The position numbers and the translations under genes were made by a program. Positions 1 through 6,847 of a DNA stretch of 10,789 nt are shown in pieces. The notes under the pieces were generated by a model, which saw nothing but the letters and a program-made list of their open reading frames with translations, was not told the origin of the DNA and did no database searches. The DNA is from Acidimicrobiia bacterium (GTDB lineage Bacteria; Actinomycetota; Acidimicrobiia; IMCC26256; JAENVU01): assembly GCA_025357995.1 (NCBI GenBank), contig JANYLF010000237.1:1-10789 (forward strand), written 5' to 3'. The stretch's first letter is position 1, and each line of letters starts with the position of its first letter.

Positions 1-1
1 G

Positions 2-76
2 GTGACGTTTCCTGGCTTTGCCGAGGTGAAGCGCTCGCTCCGTCAACGCCCCAACCTTGCCGACTCGCTCGGGTAG
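2..76 (+). CDS. 3' end of an unidentified gene (partial, cut by window edge)
   Basis: The frame beginning at base 2 is open from the window edge to a TAG at 74-76 and reads as 24 residues ending in NLADSLG. Its third codon positions are clearly richer in G/C than those of the competing frame 1 over the same bases, as expected for a real gene in this genome. It lies on the same strand as the COQ7-like gene that follows, so the two could be co-transcribed. Too little is present to assign a family. It could be a chance open frame, since it is short. Confidence 0.45.
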   Translation: MTFPGFAEVKRSLRQRPNLADSLG

Positions 77-153
77 GTTGCGCGCGGGTCCAAGCCACGT
101 GCCAAGCTGGCAGTACGGAGCAGGACCTGTGCCTCGACCACGCACGACGGGCG

Positions 154-657
154 TTGGCGCGCGTCTTGCAGGACGCGCACGCGGGCGAGGTCGCGGCCGC
201 GTACGCCTACCGCGGGCACTGGCACTCGATTCGGCGCCAACCCTTAGTGCGAGACGAGATCCGACGGATCGAAGGCACCGAGTGGCATCACCGTTCGTTG
301 GTGAAGTCGCTCCTCGACGAGCTCGGCGCGAAGCCACGACGCCGACGTGAGATCGCAATGTGGACGATCGGACGGTTCTTCGGCGCCCTGTGCTTCGTGA
401 GCTTTCGCTTCGGACCGATGTACGCCGCAGGTCGGCTCGAGGCCATGAACGTCGGGCAGTACGACGACGCACGCCGGTACGCCGAACGCCTCGGCCTCGC
501 CCATTTCGTGCCGTCGCTCCTCGAGATGCGCGAGGAAGAGACCCGTCACGAGGTCTTCTTCGGCGATCAGTGCCGCGGCCATTTCTTGTTACCGATCGCC
601 AGCCGACTCCTCGGCTGGTCGCCGCCAGCGGCGCGGCCGGTCACGGGCTGGGAATAA
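154..657 (+). CDS. COQ7-like di-iron ferritin-fold protein
   Basis: The protein (167 residues from this start) carries the full six-ligand pattern of a COQ7/ferritin-like di-iron site: Glu12 in an HAGEVAA motif, Glu43-x-x-His46, Glu96, and Glu129-x-x-His132 in a stretch reading MREEETRHE. In the COQ7 family this centre hydroxylates a demethoxyquinone, but most Actinobacteria use menaquinone, so the substrate here is unknown. A moderately hydrophobic stretch around residues 70-92 may contact the membrane. The start is uncertain. TTG at 154 is the first usual start codon in frame, but the frame is open to the window edge and high third-position G/C extends back to about base 118; a CTG at 127 has GGAG six bases upstream. 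Its 3' end overlaps the convergent hydrolase gene by 17 bp. The fold and metal site are well supported; the reaction is not. Confidence 0.8.
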   Translation: MARVLQDAHAGEVAAAYAYRGHWHSIRRQPLVRDEIRRIEGTEWHHRSLVKSLLDELGAKPRRRREIAMWTIGRFFGALCFVSFRFGPMYAAGRLEAMNVGQYDDARRYAERLGLAHFVPSLLEMREEETRHEVFFGDQCRGHFLLPIASRLLGWSPPAARPVTGWE

Positions 658-1477
658 GCAGCTTGGTGCGGAACAGATCCAGGACCTGATCGAGCGCGTC
701 TCGGGTGGCCTCGCCGGGCTCGTCGATCAGGTCACCCGTCAGCACCGAGTGGTGCTTCGCCTGTTCGCTGTCGGGATGCCCGTCGGCCTGGTCGAGCTCG
801 ATGCCTACGAACCCGTCGCCCAACTTCTCGCGGAGAAACTCGAAGCGTTCGCCCGGTACGAACGGATCGCCGTGGAAGCGCATACCCAACACCTTCAGTC
901 CCTCGGCATCACAACGACCGCGCACGATCGCGAGGTCGGCTTCGCTCGTGTCTATCGCGCACTTACGGGCCTTGCCGATGTTGATGGGTTGCGAGGGTTG
1001 AGACAGCACGGGTGCGAGCACCAGCTCGTCGACCGCCATCGCCAGCGCGAACCCACCCGTGAAACACATGCCGACTACTCCAACACCTGGGCCACCCGCG
1101 CGTTCGTGTTCCTGATGCGCGAGTGCTCGCAGCCAATCGATGATCGGCGCTGAGCTTCCAATCGCGAACGCGGTGAATTCTCGGCTGATGCACACCTGGG
1201 TGAAGGTCTTGGCCACGTATCCGGCCTGCGTGAGCTTCGAACCGGCGAACGGATCACGACCGGCGGTGCCAAACAGATCAGGCAGCACGGCGGTGAGACC
1301 CATCGCGGCGATGCGATCGGCGAACCCGAGCACGAAGGGCGAAATACCCGGCATCTCCGTGATCACGACGACCACCGGACCGGTGCCCTTGCGGTAGACG
1401 TCGTGGGTCATACCCGAGTCAGAGAATGAGAACTTCTCGAACGTGGACAGCTCGCCTTCCGGGGCGCGGCGCATCAT
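641..1477 (-). CDS. Dienelactone hydrolase family protein
   Basis: This is a 278-residue alpha/beta hydrolase of the dienelactone hydrolase family. The nucleophile is a cysteine, Cys138 in GMCFTGG, as in true dienelactone hydrolases. The acid is probably Asp204 in HGDPFVP, and the histidine His242 or His243 in AKHHSVL. Glu41 in ITEMPG matches the family glutamate that interacts with the nucleophile. There is no signal peptide, so it is cytoplasmic. The start is well set: ATG at 1475-1477 has GAGGAG six bases upstream (1484-1489), and a second ATG follows directly. It is the last gene of the minus-strand operon, 38 bp after the crotonase. The family hydrolyses lactones or small esters, including dienelactone in chloroaromatic breakdown; the specific substrate is not evident, and no other chlorocatechol-pathway gene is present. 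Confidence 0.88.
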   Translation of the reverse strand: MMRRAPEGELSTFEKFSFSDSGMTHDVYRKGTGPVVVVITEMPGISPFVLGFADRIAAMGLTAVLPDLFGTAGRDPFAGSKLTQAGYVAKTFTQVCISREFTAFAIGSSAPIIDWLRALAHQEHERAGGPGVGVVGMCFTGGFALAMAVDELVLAPVLSQPSQPINIGKARKCAIDTSEADLAIVRGRCDAEGLKVLGMRFHGDPFVPGERFEFLREKLGDGFVGIELDQADGHPDSEQAKHHSVLTGDLIDEPGEATRDALDQVLDLFRTKLLIPSP

Positions 1478-1515
1478 GGAACTCTCCTCGGGTCGATCAT
1501 TGGGATTCTGGCCGA

Positions 1516-2325
1516 TCAGCGCGGTGACGTGCCCGGAGCGACCCAGATCGGCTCTCGCTTCTCCGCGAACGCCCGAGGACCCTCCTCCTGGTCAGGATGG
1601 CCCCACATGCCGACGAGCTCGCGCGCACCGGCTCGACACGCATCCGTCAAACCCAGCTCCAGCGCGCCCCACAACGCTCGTTTGGTCGCGGCCAAGGCAG
1701 CGGGGGAGTTCCGGGCGATGGTTTCGCCGAGCTCCTGCGCTCGACTTCTCAGCGTGTCGCCATCCGGTACGACCTCGGAGAGGATCCCCAACTCGTACGC
1801 GCGGCGCGCGTCGACGCGTTCGTATCGCCCGATGAGCGCCATGCGGGTGATGGCTTCCATCGGTGACTTCTTGGTAAGCGCGATCGTCTCCAAAGCGCTG
1901 ACCTGACCAATCGATACGTGGGGATCGAGGAACGTGGCTTCGGGTGCGGCGATCACGATGTCGGCATCCGCGACGAAGTGCAGTCCGCCACCCGCGCATA
2001 CCCCATTGACAGCAGCGATGACCGGCTTGCTCACGTGGTTGTGCCACGCCGTGAGTTTGAGTTCACCATCGCGCGTTCGCGCCGATTGCTCACGCAGCGC
2101 GTCTCGATCTCGTGCCAACTGCGCAACGTCGAGGCCAGTTTGAAACGCGCGGCCGGTTCCTGTGTTCACGATGACCCGCACGTCCGGATCGTCGTCGAGC
2201 TCCCGCCAGGCACGTTCGAGTTCCGCGAGCATCGTCGCGTTCATCGCGTTGCCGGCGGTTGGCCGATTGAAGACCAACCAGCCGATCGGACCGTAGCGTT
2301 CCACGATGAGCGCCTGGTAGGTCAC
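1516..2325 (-). CDS. Crotonase (enoyl-CoA hydratase/isomerase) family protein, variant active site
   Basis: This 269-residue protein has the crotonase fold, with oxyanion-hole segments FQTGLDV (61-67) and VCAGGGLHF (109-117) and the usual C-terminal AFAEKREP element. The family acts on acyl-CoA thioesters by stabilising an enolate. In rat mitochondrial enoyl-CoA hydratase, Glu144 (GGGCEL) and Glu164 (QPE) catalyse hydration; here both aligned positions are histidine, His116 (GGGLHF) and His136 (DPHVSIG). Ordinary syn-hydration is therefore doubtful, and isomerase, lyase, hydrolase or dehalogenase chemistry is possible. The GTG start at 2323-2325 overlaps the sulfatase stop in a GTGA arrangement, which implies translational coupling; no separate ribosome site is obvious. 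The open frame continues upstream only as a shadow of the sulfatase gene. Family assignment is secure; the reaction is open. Confidence 0.9.
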   Translation of the reverse strand: MTYQALIVERYGPIGWLVFNRPTAGNAMNATMLAELERAWRELDDDPDVRVIVNTGTGRAFQTGLDVAQLARDRDALREQSARTRDGELKLTAWHNHVSKPVIAAVNGVCAGGGLHFVADADIVIAAPEATFLDPHVSIGQVSALETIALTKKSPMEAITRMALIGRYERVDARRAYELGILSEVVPDGDTLRSRAQELGETIARNSPAALAATKRALWGALELGLTDACRAGARELVGMWGHPDQEEGPRAFAEKREPIWVAPGTSPR

Positions 2326-4217
2326 GGCGTGACGATCGCGAAGCTCGCGTCGAACGTGTCGAGCCAGGACAGGAATCGATCGAGACTCTCTCCAGGTCCG
2401 GTGATCGTCAGCTCGTCGGCGCTGACGGCCGACGGCTGGACGAGGCCGCTCGCCAAACGCGCGAACGCAAGGTGGGTCGCCGCGAGCGCGACGTCGGCAT
2501 CGGGCCCGTGCACGTCCGGGGTGAAATGCAGTGCGCCGTGAACGACTCCGATCGTCCCCGACTGGGCGCGATCCGTCACCGTCAGGTTGAGCGTGAACTG
2601 CGCGGTGCCGACGCGATCGCCGTTGAGCCGCACCCCCATGAGATCGACGAGCATCTCGGTGGTCATCGCACGCAGCACATCGAGATTCGACGCCATCGAA
2701 CCGCCCAGACTCGGCGCGCCGTGGCGTAGCTCGTTGGCGCCGGTGAGATAGAAGTCGCGCCACGGACCGGACTCCGATGCGTACCCGAGTTGTTCCAGCA
2801 CGTCGGCCTGCATGAGCGCAGCGTCGCGGTTGTCCGGCTCGGCAAACACCACGTGGTTGAGTACCTCGGCGGCCCACCGGTACTCGCCGTCGGCGATCGA
2901 CGTGTTCGCCTTCTCCATCACCGCGGCGGCGCCACCCATGAACTCCACGTACTTGATTGCCGCGTCGACGGGTGCGAGCGCGTGGAGGTGCGCGGGGTTG
3001 CCGTCGAACCAGCCGAGGTAGCGCTGATAGACGGCCTTCGCGTTGTGGCTGAGCGTGCCGTAGTAACCGCGGACGTGGTACCGATCATCGAGCCCGGGCG
3101 GGGGAGCAAGCGTCTCCGCAATCTCGAGAGGAGTTTCGCCGTGGTTCGCGCGACGCATGGTCTGATCGTGAATCCAGCGATAGGTATCGCGTTGCTCGGC
3201 CATGAACTCACGCACCGCCTCGGTGCCGAAGCGTGGCCAGTGATGGCTCATGAACACGATGTCGGTGGTGTCCGCAAACAGACTGATCGACTCGTGGATG
3301 TACTTGCTCCAAGCCAGCGCGTCACGAATCTGCGCGCCGCGCGGCGTGTAGACGTTGTGGAGCGTGGAGCTGCAGTTCTCTGCCATACACAGCATGCGGC
3401 GATCCGGCAGGTTGATGTTCATCTCCGCCGGCGCTTCGGTATCGGGCGTGTACTGGAACTGAAACCGCACGCCGTCGACGGTCATCTCCTCGCCGGTGAA
3501 CGTGATCTCGCGCGTCGGTGCGATGAGACCGCTGGTGCCGAGGAGCGGAATGGCCTTGCCGAGGCCGCAGTCGACGTGACCCTGTGGGTCACCGGGGAGG
3601 AGTCGTCCGTACATATAGCTCGCGCGTCGCAGCATGGCAGGTCCGGCAACCACGTTCTCCTTGATTGCGGCTTCGAGGAACCCGACGGGCGCAATGACCT
3701 GAACCCGGCCGCTCTCCACATCGGCGTCGGTGATGACGCCGCGCACCCCGCCGAAATGGTCCACGTGGCTGTGTGTGTAGATGACGGCGTGCACCGGACG
3801 GGCTGGGAGGTGCTGGTGGAGGAGCTCAAGTGCGAACGCCGCGGTCTCGCTCGTAGTGAGCGGGTCGATCACGATCCAACCGGTATCGCCCGCGATGAAC
3901 GTGATGTTGGAGAGGTCGACACCTCGCACTTGGTAGACGCCATTACCGACGTCGAAGAGGCCATGAATCGCGTTGAGCTTCGCCTGGCGCCACAAACTCG
4001 GATTCACCGATGGGGGCGGGTCGCCGGTGATGAACTCCCAATCGGCTGGATCCCACACCGCGTGTCCGAAATCCGGGTGGACGGCCGGCCCCGGCAATGG
4101 GGCAATCCGTCCGCGAACGGCATCGGCGAAGTCCTGCTCGTCGACGGCAAGGTCACGTGCGACCGCCGCGTTGGCATTCGCGGTCAGCGCGCTCGCAACC
4201 TTGCGATCCACGTTCAC
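2322..4217 (-). CDS. Alkyl sulfatase, SdsA/BDS1 type (metallo-beta-lactamase fold)
   Basis: This 631-residue enzyme shows the three-part layout of linear alkyl sulfatases. A metallo-beta-lactamase domain carries THSHVDHFGG (148-157), TEAPAEM with Glu261, AENC with Glu280, HNVYTPRGAQIRD (287-299) and SHHWP with His325. An alkyl-sulfatase dimerisation domain follows (about 335-495), then an SCP2-like C-terminal domain (about 505-631). His149, His151, Asp153, His154, Glu261, Glu280 and His325 match, in order and spacing, the zinc ligands of Pseudomonas SdsA1. The family splits alkyl sulfate esters into alcohol and sulfate. Unlike secreted SdsA1, no signal peptide is visible, so it probably acts in the cytoplasm. 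The chosen GTG at 4215-4217 has GGAGGG 12 bases upstream; another GTG lies two codons later. The gene starts 38 bp after the unknown gene and ends in the crotonase start codon. Confidence 0.93.
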   Translation of the reverse strand: MNVDRKVASALTANANAAVARDLAVDEQDFADAVRGRIAPLPGPAVHPDFGHAVWDPADWEFITGDPPPSVNPSLWRQAKLNAIHGLFDVGNGVYQVRGVDLSNITFIAGDTGWIVIDPLTTSETAAFALELLHQHLPARPVHAVIYTHSHVDHFGGVRGVITDADVESGRVQVIAPVGFLEAAIKENVVAGPAMLRRASYMYGRLLPGDPQGHVDCGLGKAIPLLGTSGLIAPTREITFTGEEMTVDGVRFQFQYTPDTEAPAEMNINLPDRRMLCMAENCSSTLHNVYTPRGAQIRDALAWSKYIHESISLFADTTDIVFMSHHWPRFGTEAVREFMAEQRDTYRWIHDQTMRRANHGETPLEIAETLAPPPGLDDRYHVRGYYGTLSHNAKAVYQRYLGWFDGNPAHLHALAPVDAAIKYVEFMGGAAAVMEKANTSIADGEYRWAAEVLNHVVFAEPDNRDAALMQADVLEQLGYASESGPWRDFYLTGANELRHGAPSLGGSMASNLDVLRAMTTEMLVDLMGVRLNGDRVGTAQFTLNLTVTDRAQSGTIGVVHGALHFTPDVHGPDADVALAATHLAFARLASGLVQPSAVSADELTITGPGESLDRFLSWLDTFDASFAIVTP

Positions 4218-4255
4218 GATTGCGACCGTCCCTCCGCCAACATGCGGCCGAGAAG

Positions 4256-5515
4256 CTACATCGGGTCGTCGGCCTCGCCCATGTGACCCCAGAAGCCGAG
4301 CAGCCCGGCCGCCGCCGCGAGGTATAGGCGAGCCGCCTCCGGGTCGGCCGCCACCTGGTCGAGGCAGGCAAGCGTGTACTTCACGATGTGGGCGTCGTGG
4401 CGGGCGCTGGCGCGCGTTGCGAGCTCGCTCGGCAATCCGACCAGCTCTGCCGTCGGTGCGTGCCACACCCAGCCGGCCGCGGCGTCACGACCCTGGAGGA
4501 CCGCATCGTCGAGCACTCCACCCGGATCGGGCAGCGAGACCTCGATCGGGATCGGTCCCGTCGCCAGCGCGGCGATCATGCCCACCACGTAAGTACCCGC
4601 GACGTCGACCGCGAGTTGCGGGTTCGCGATCGATCGGCCGACCGCGAGGGCGGCCTGGGGCATCGTGAGGGTGTGCGACCAACCGAAGGGAACGTGTTCA
4701 ACCGGCCCCATCAGCATTGCTCGCGCCGCAGTACGGAGCAGGACGACGCTCGCTTCGTCGACGCCGACGCCGTCGAGTGCGGGACCGAGGAACTCGGCCG
4801 CGACGCCACCGTCGTCGACCTGATGCATGACGGGGAAGATGAACGTGCTCCCGGGAATGCCCATCATGGGAACGCGCTGCAGCGCGCCCGCCAGCGCATG
4901 CGCCGATCCGGTGCCGTCGACGGGACGATCTGCGACCCACGAGATGTGGAGTTGGGGATACCGAGCGAGTTCGCGTGCGAGCGGGCGGAGCAATCCCATT
5001 GTCGCCTCACCGCGCGGTGCCGCGCGTGGGTATTGGTAGAGGAAGATCGGTGCGTGACCGGCTGCTGCGAGACTGGGAAGCACCGCGGGGCCGAGGAGCG
5101 CTGCGACCTCGTGCGGCTGCGTGGCGCGGGCGACGGCGCGCGCCGCGCGATCGGTAGCCTCGAGGTCGGCCGACGCGAGGCCCTTGGCCAGCGCTTCAGC
5201 GGCGGCACGAGGGTCGAGTTCGTCCACCGAGGAGTCGTCCAGTTCGGCCGCGGGCTCCGACTCGAACTGCGCAAGGAGAGACGCCAGGCGCAGGCGTGCG
5301 GGCTCCCGGCCCTCGGCCGCGACCCAGGGGAGCAGCGCGGCCCGAGCAAGAAGCTCCAGCGGCGCATGGAGGACGAACGAGTTGGCCGGCTCCGCGCGTG
5401 GGATTTGCACGCGGTCCGCGGTCAGTCGCACCAGTTCGGCGTCGGATCGCGTCGGCCCACCCAACTCGTCGTAGACGTCAGTGGCGGTCACGGTGTCGGT
5501 GGTCGGAGCGGTCAT
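4256..5515 (-). CDS. Uncharacterised protein, first gene of the SoxR-controlled operon
   Basis: I do not recognise this 419-residue protein. It is rich in Ala, Leu and Val, predicted by eye to be largely helical, with no signal peptide or clear membrane helix. An acidic stretch (about 86-103) separates an N-terminal part containing SFVLHAPLELLARAAL (46-61) from the rest. Twelve histidines are spread through the chain, several in motif-like settings: PVMHQVDDGG (228-237), PVEHVPFGWSHTLTMPQA (271-288), GWVWHAP (348-354) and RHDAHIVKYTLACL (372-385). These would suit a metal or cofactor site, but that is a guess. The ATG at 5513-5515 lies about one promoter-discriminator length below a SoxR-type -10 box and has no ribosome-binding site, so its mRNA is probably leaderless. 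As first gene of the sulfatase operon it is the most direct SoxR target. Confidence 0.82.
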   Translation of the reverse strand: MTAPTTDTVTATDVYDELGGPTRSDAELVRLTADRVQIPRAEPANSFVLHAPLELLARAALLPWVAAEGREPARLRLASLLAQFESEPAAELDDSSVDELDPRAAAEALAKGLASADLEATDRAARAVARATQPHEVAALLGPAVLPSLAAAGHAPIFLYQYPRAAPRGEATMGLLRPLARELARYPQLHISWVADRPVDGTGSAHALAGALQRVPMMGIPGSTFIFPVMHQVDDGGVAAEFLGPALDGVGVDEASVVLLRTAARAMLMGPVEHVPFGWSHTLTMPQAALAVGRSIANPQLAVDVAGTYVVGMIAALATGPIPIEVSLPDPGGVLDDAVLQGRDAAAGWVWHAPTAELVGLPSELATRASARHDAHIVKYTLACLDQVAADPEAARLYLAAAAGLLGFWGHMGEADDPM

Positions 5516-5522
5516 GGTGACT

Positions 5523-5553
5523 ATAGTAGAAGCTAAAGTCAGCTTTAGGTCAA
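5523..5553 (-). promoter_or_regulatory. MerR/SoxR-type promoter with 19-bp spacer for the sulfatase operon
   Basis: On the minus strand the region reads TTGACC (5553-5548), then exactly 19 bases, then TACTAT (5528-5523). Spacers of 19-20 bp, longer than the usual 17, are the hallmark of promoters activated by MerR-family proteins, which distort the DNA to realign the two boxes. The A of the ATG at 5515 lies 8 bases below the -10 box, so transcription should begin at or next to the start codon, giving a leaderless mRNA; this agrees with the absent Shine-Dalgarno sequence. The -35 box matches the consensus at five of six positions and the -10 at four of six. Confidence 0.72.
5532..5549. promoter_or_regulatory. 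SoxR operator (SoxR box)
   Basis: The minus strand reads CCTAAAGCTGACTTTAGC. It contains a perfect 6-bp inverted repeat, CTAAAG/CTTTAG (5533-5538 and 5543-5548), around a 4-bp centre, and resembles the enterobacterial soxS and Streptomyces SoxR site CCTCAAGTTAACTTGAGG, with the same half-site spacing and only the outermost base of one arm off-pattern. It sits inside the -35/-10 spacer facing the sulfatase operon and 32 bp upstream of the adjacent soxR start, so SoxR binding could also control its own gene. Confidence 0.75.
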
Positions 5554-5581
5554 GTGCTCGATCGAATCAGGAGATCTCGGC

Positions 5582-6040
5582 GTGAATGAGGAGCCATTGG
5601 CGATCGGCGCCGTCGCGGACCGCACGGGAATTGCCACCTCGGCGTTGCGGTACTACGAACGCGAAGGCCTGATCTGGTCGATGCGGACCGAAGGCGGCCA
5701 GCGCCGCTACGAACGCGACGTGCTGCGTCGGCTCGCATTCATCCGCGTCGCTCAGACCGTGGGCCTCGGCCTCGACGAGATCCGTGCCGCGCTCGCCACG
5801 TTGCCGAGCGAACGGACTCCCAATAAGGCGGACTGGGATCGCATCGCCCGCGCCTGGCGTCCCCGACTCGACGATCAGATCGCGTCGCTCGAACGCCTCC
5901 GCGACCAGTTGAGCGAGTGCATTGGCTGCGGCTGCCTCTCACTCCGGGCGTGTGCGCTCTACAACCCCGAGGACCGAGCTTCACGTCTCGGAGACGGCCC
6001 CCGGTTCCTCCTCGGCGACCTCCCGACGGACATCGACTGA
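5582..6040 (+). CDS. soxR: SoxR, redox-sensing MerR-family transcriptional activator
   Basis: This 152-residue regulator has an N-terminal MerR winged-helix domain (about 5-75, with the typical TSALRYYEREGL at 19-30 and RRYERD at 41-46), a dimerisation helix (about 83-112) and the SoxR [2Fe-2S] motif CIGCGCLSLRAC, with Cys113, Cys116, Cys118 and Cys124. That spacing (C-x2-C-x-C-x5-C) distinguishes SoxR from other MerR proteins. In known SoxR proteins, oxidation of the cluster, directly or by redox-cycling drugs and quinones, switches the bound protein to an activator. The GTG start at 5582 has AGGAG eight bases upstream (5569-5573). It is divergent from the sulfatase operon, with the matching operator between them, and is followed after 15 bp by a crotonase gene, so it is probably co-transcribed with acyl-CoA metabolism genes. 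No soxS is visible. Confidence 0.94.
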   Translation: MNEEPLAIGAVADRTGIATSALRYYEREGLIWSMRTEGGQRRYERDVLRRLAFIRVAQTVGLGLDEIRAALATLPSERTPNKADWDRIARAWRPRLDDQIASLERLRDQLSECIGCGCLSLRACALYNPEDRASRLGDGPRFLLGDLPTDID

Positions 6041-6055
6041 TCCTGCCAGACTCCC

Positions 6056-6838
6056 GTGCCTATGGGAGATGTGCTGCTGACGTTCGACGGTGCGATCGCG
6101 ACGATCACCAACAACAATTCCGACGCGCACAATGCGTTCGACGACGCCATGGACGCGCAGCTCTTCGCCGCGTTCGCGGAGCTCCGCGGCCGCCCGGATG
6201 TACGCGCGATCATCTGGCGCGGCGAGGGCAAGTCGTTCTCGTCCGGCCGTGACGTGTCGTCGATCGGCAACTACCAAGGCGACCTCAGTCACCATGAGTT
6301 GATGCGTCGAGGACATCGCGGCATCCAGCAAGTGTGGGACATCGACGCACCGATCATCGTGGCCCACAAGGGCTGGACGATGGGCGGTTCGTGGCAACGG
6401 GCGATGCTGTGCGACATTCGCATCGCGGCCGAGGGGGCGCGTTTCCGTCTTCCCGAGCTCACCTACGGCGTCATTCCCGATACCGGCGGCATGGGTGCGC
6501 TCTTCCAGATCGCCGGCCACGGACTCGTGAGCGAGTTGATCCTCACCGGGCGCGTGATGCAGGTTGAAGAAGCACTCACCCACGGGATCATCTCGCGCAT
6601 CGTTGCTCCCGACGCGCTGGACGCGACCGCACTCGAGATCGCCGAGCAAATCGTGGCGATGCCGGCAGTATCGGTGAAGATGGCTCGCTCCATCATCCGC
6701 AATCTCGCGGTCCCGCAACTCCGCACGTCGATGGCCGAAGAGATGATCGCCCAGACTTTCATCAGCCGAAGCGACGACATGACCGAACTCCGTGCCGCCC
6801 GCGCCGAGGACCGTCCACCGCACTTCACCGGGAGTTGA
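6056..6838 (+). CDS. Crotonase (enoyl-CoA hydratase/isomerase) family protein, Glu-to-Gln variant
   Basis: This 260-residue crotonase differs clearly from the one at 1516-2325. Oxyanion-hole segments are FSSGRDV (61-67) and TMGGSWQRAMLCD (108-120). The residue aligned with Glu144 of rat enoyl-CoA hydratase is Gln114, while the second catalytic glutamate is kept as Glu134 in LPELTYGVIPDTGG (132-145). A single remaining glutamate suggests isomerase or another one-base reaction rather than a textbook hydratase, though homologues with this pattern may still hydrate. The start is uncertain: GTG at 6056 or ATG at 6062, neither with a convincing ribosome site. It lies 15 bp after soxR and 9 bp before the dienoyl-CoA reductase. 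Pairing an isomerase-like crotonase with a dienoyl-CoA reductase suits beta-oxidation of unsaturated acyl chains or side chains. Confidence 0.9.
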   Translation: MPMGDVLLTFDGAIATITNNNSDAHNAFDDAMDAQLFAAFAELRGRPDVRAIIWRGEGKSFSSGRDVSSIGNYQGDLSHHELMRRGHRGIQQVWDIDAPIIVAHKGWTMGGSWQRAMLCDIRIAAEGARFRLPELTYGVIPDTGGMGALFQIAGHGLVSELILTGRVMQVEEALTHGIISRIVAPDALDATALEIAEQIVAMPAVSVKMARSIIRNLAVPQLRTSMAEEMIAQTFISRSDDMTELRAARAEDRPPHFTGS

Positions 6839-6847
6839 GGAAACCTT

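Noticed and set aside
2326..2877. Upstream extension of the first crotonase to 453 residues
   Set aside because: The added part is antisense-like Arg-rich sequence overlapping the sulfatase; the family N-terminus begins at the GTG at 2325.
2790..4286. A 498-codon open frame on the plus strand
   Set aside because: It mirrors the alkyl sulfatase, whose zinc and domain motifs make the minus strand the coding one.
4256..5515. Assignment of the unknown gene to the questin oxidase-like family (a Baeyer-Villiger type enzyme that would fit a quinone-sensing SoxR)
   Set aside because: The C-terminal HDAHIVKYTLACL and many histidines prompted the idea, but the family's paired His motif near the N-terminus (HNH-x2-H type) is not visible, so I do not claim it.
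4388..5536. A 382-codon open frame on the plus strand
   Set aside because: It is Arg/Gly-rich and mirrors the 419-residue gene, which has better codon bias and a matching promoter; it also crosses the SoxR promoter region.
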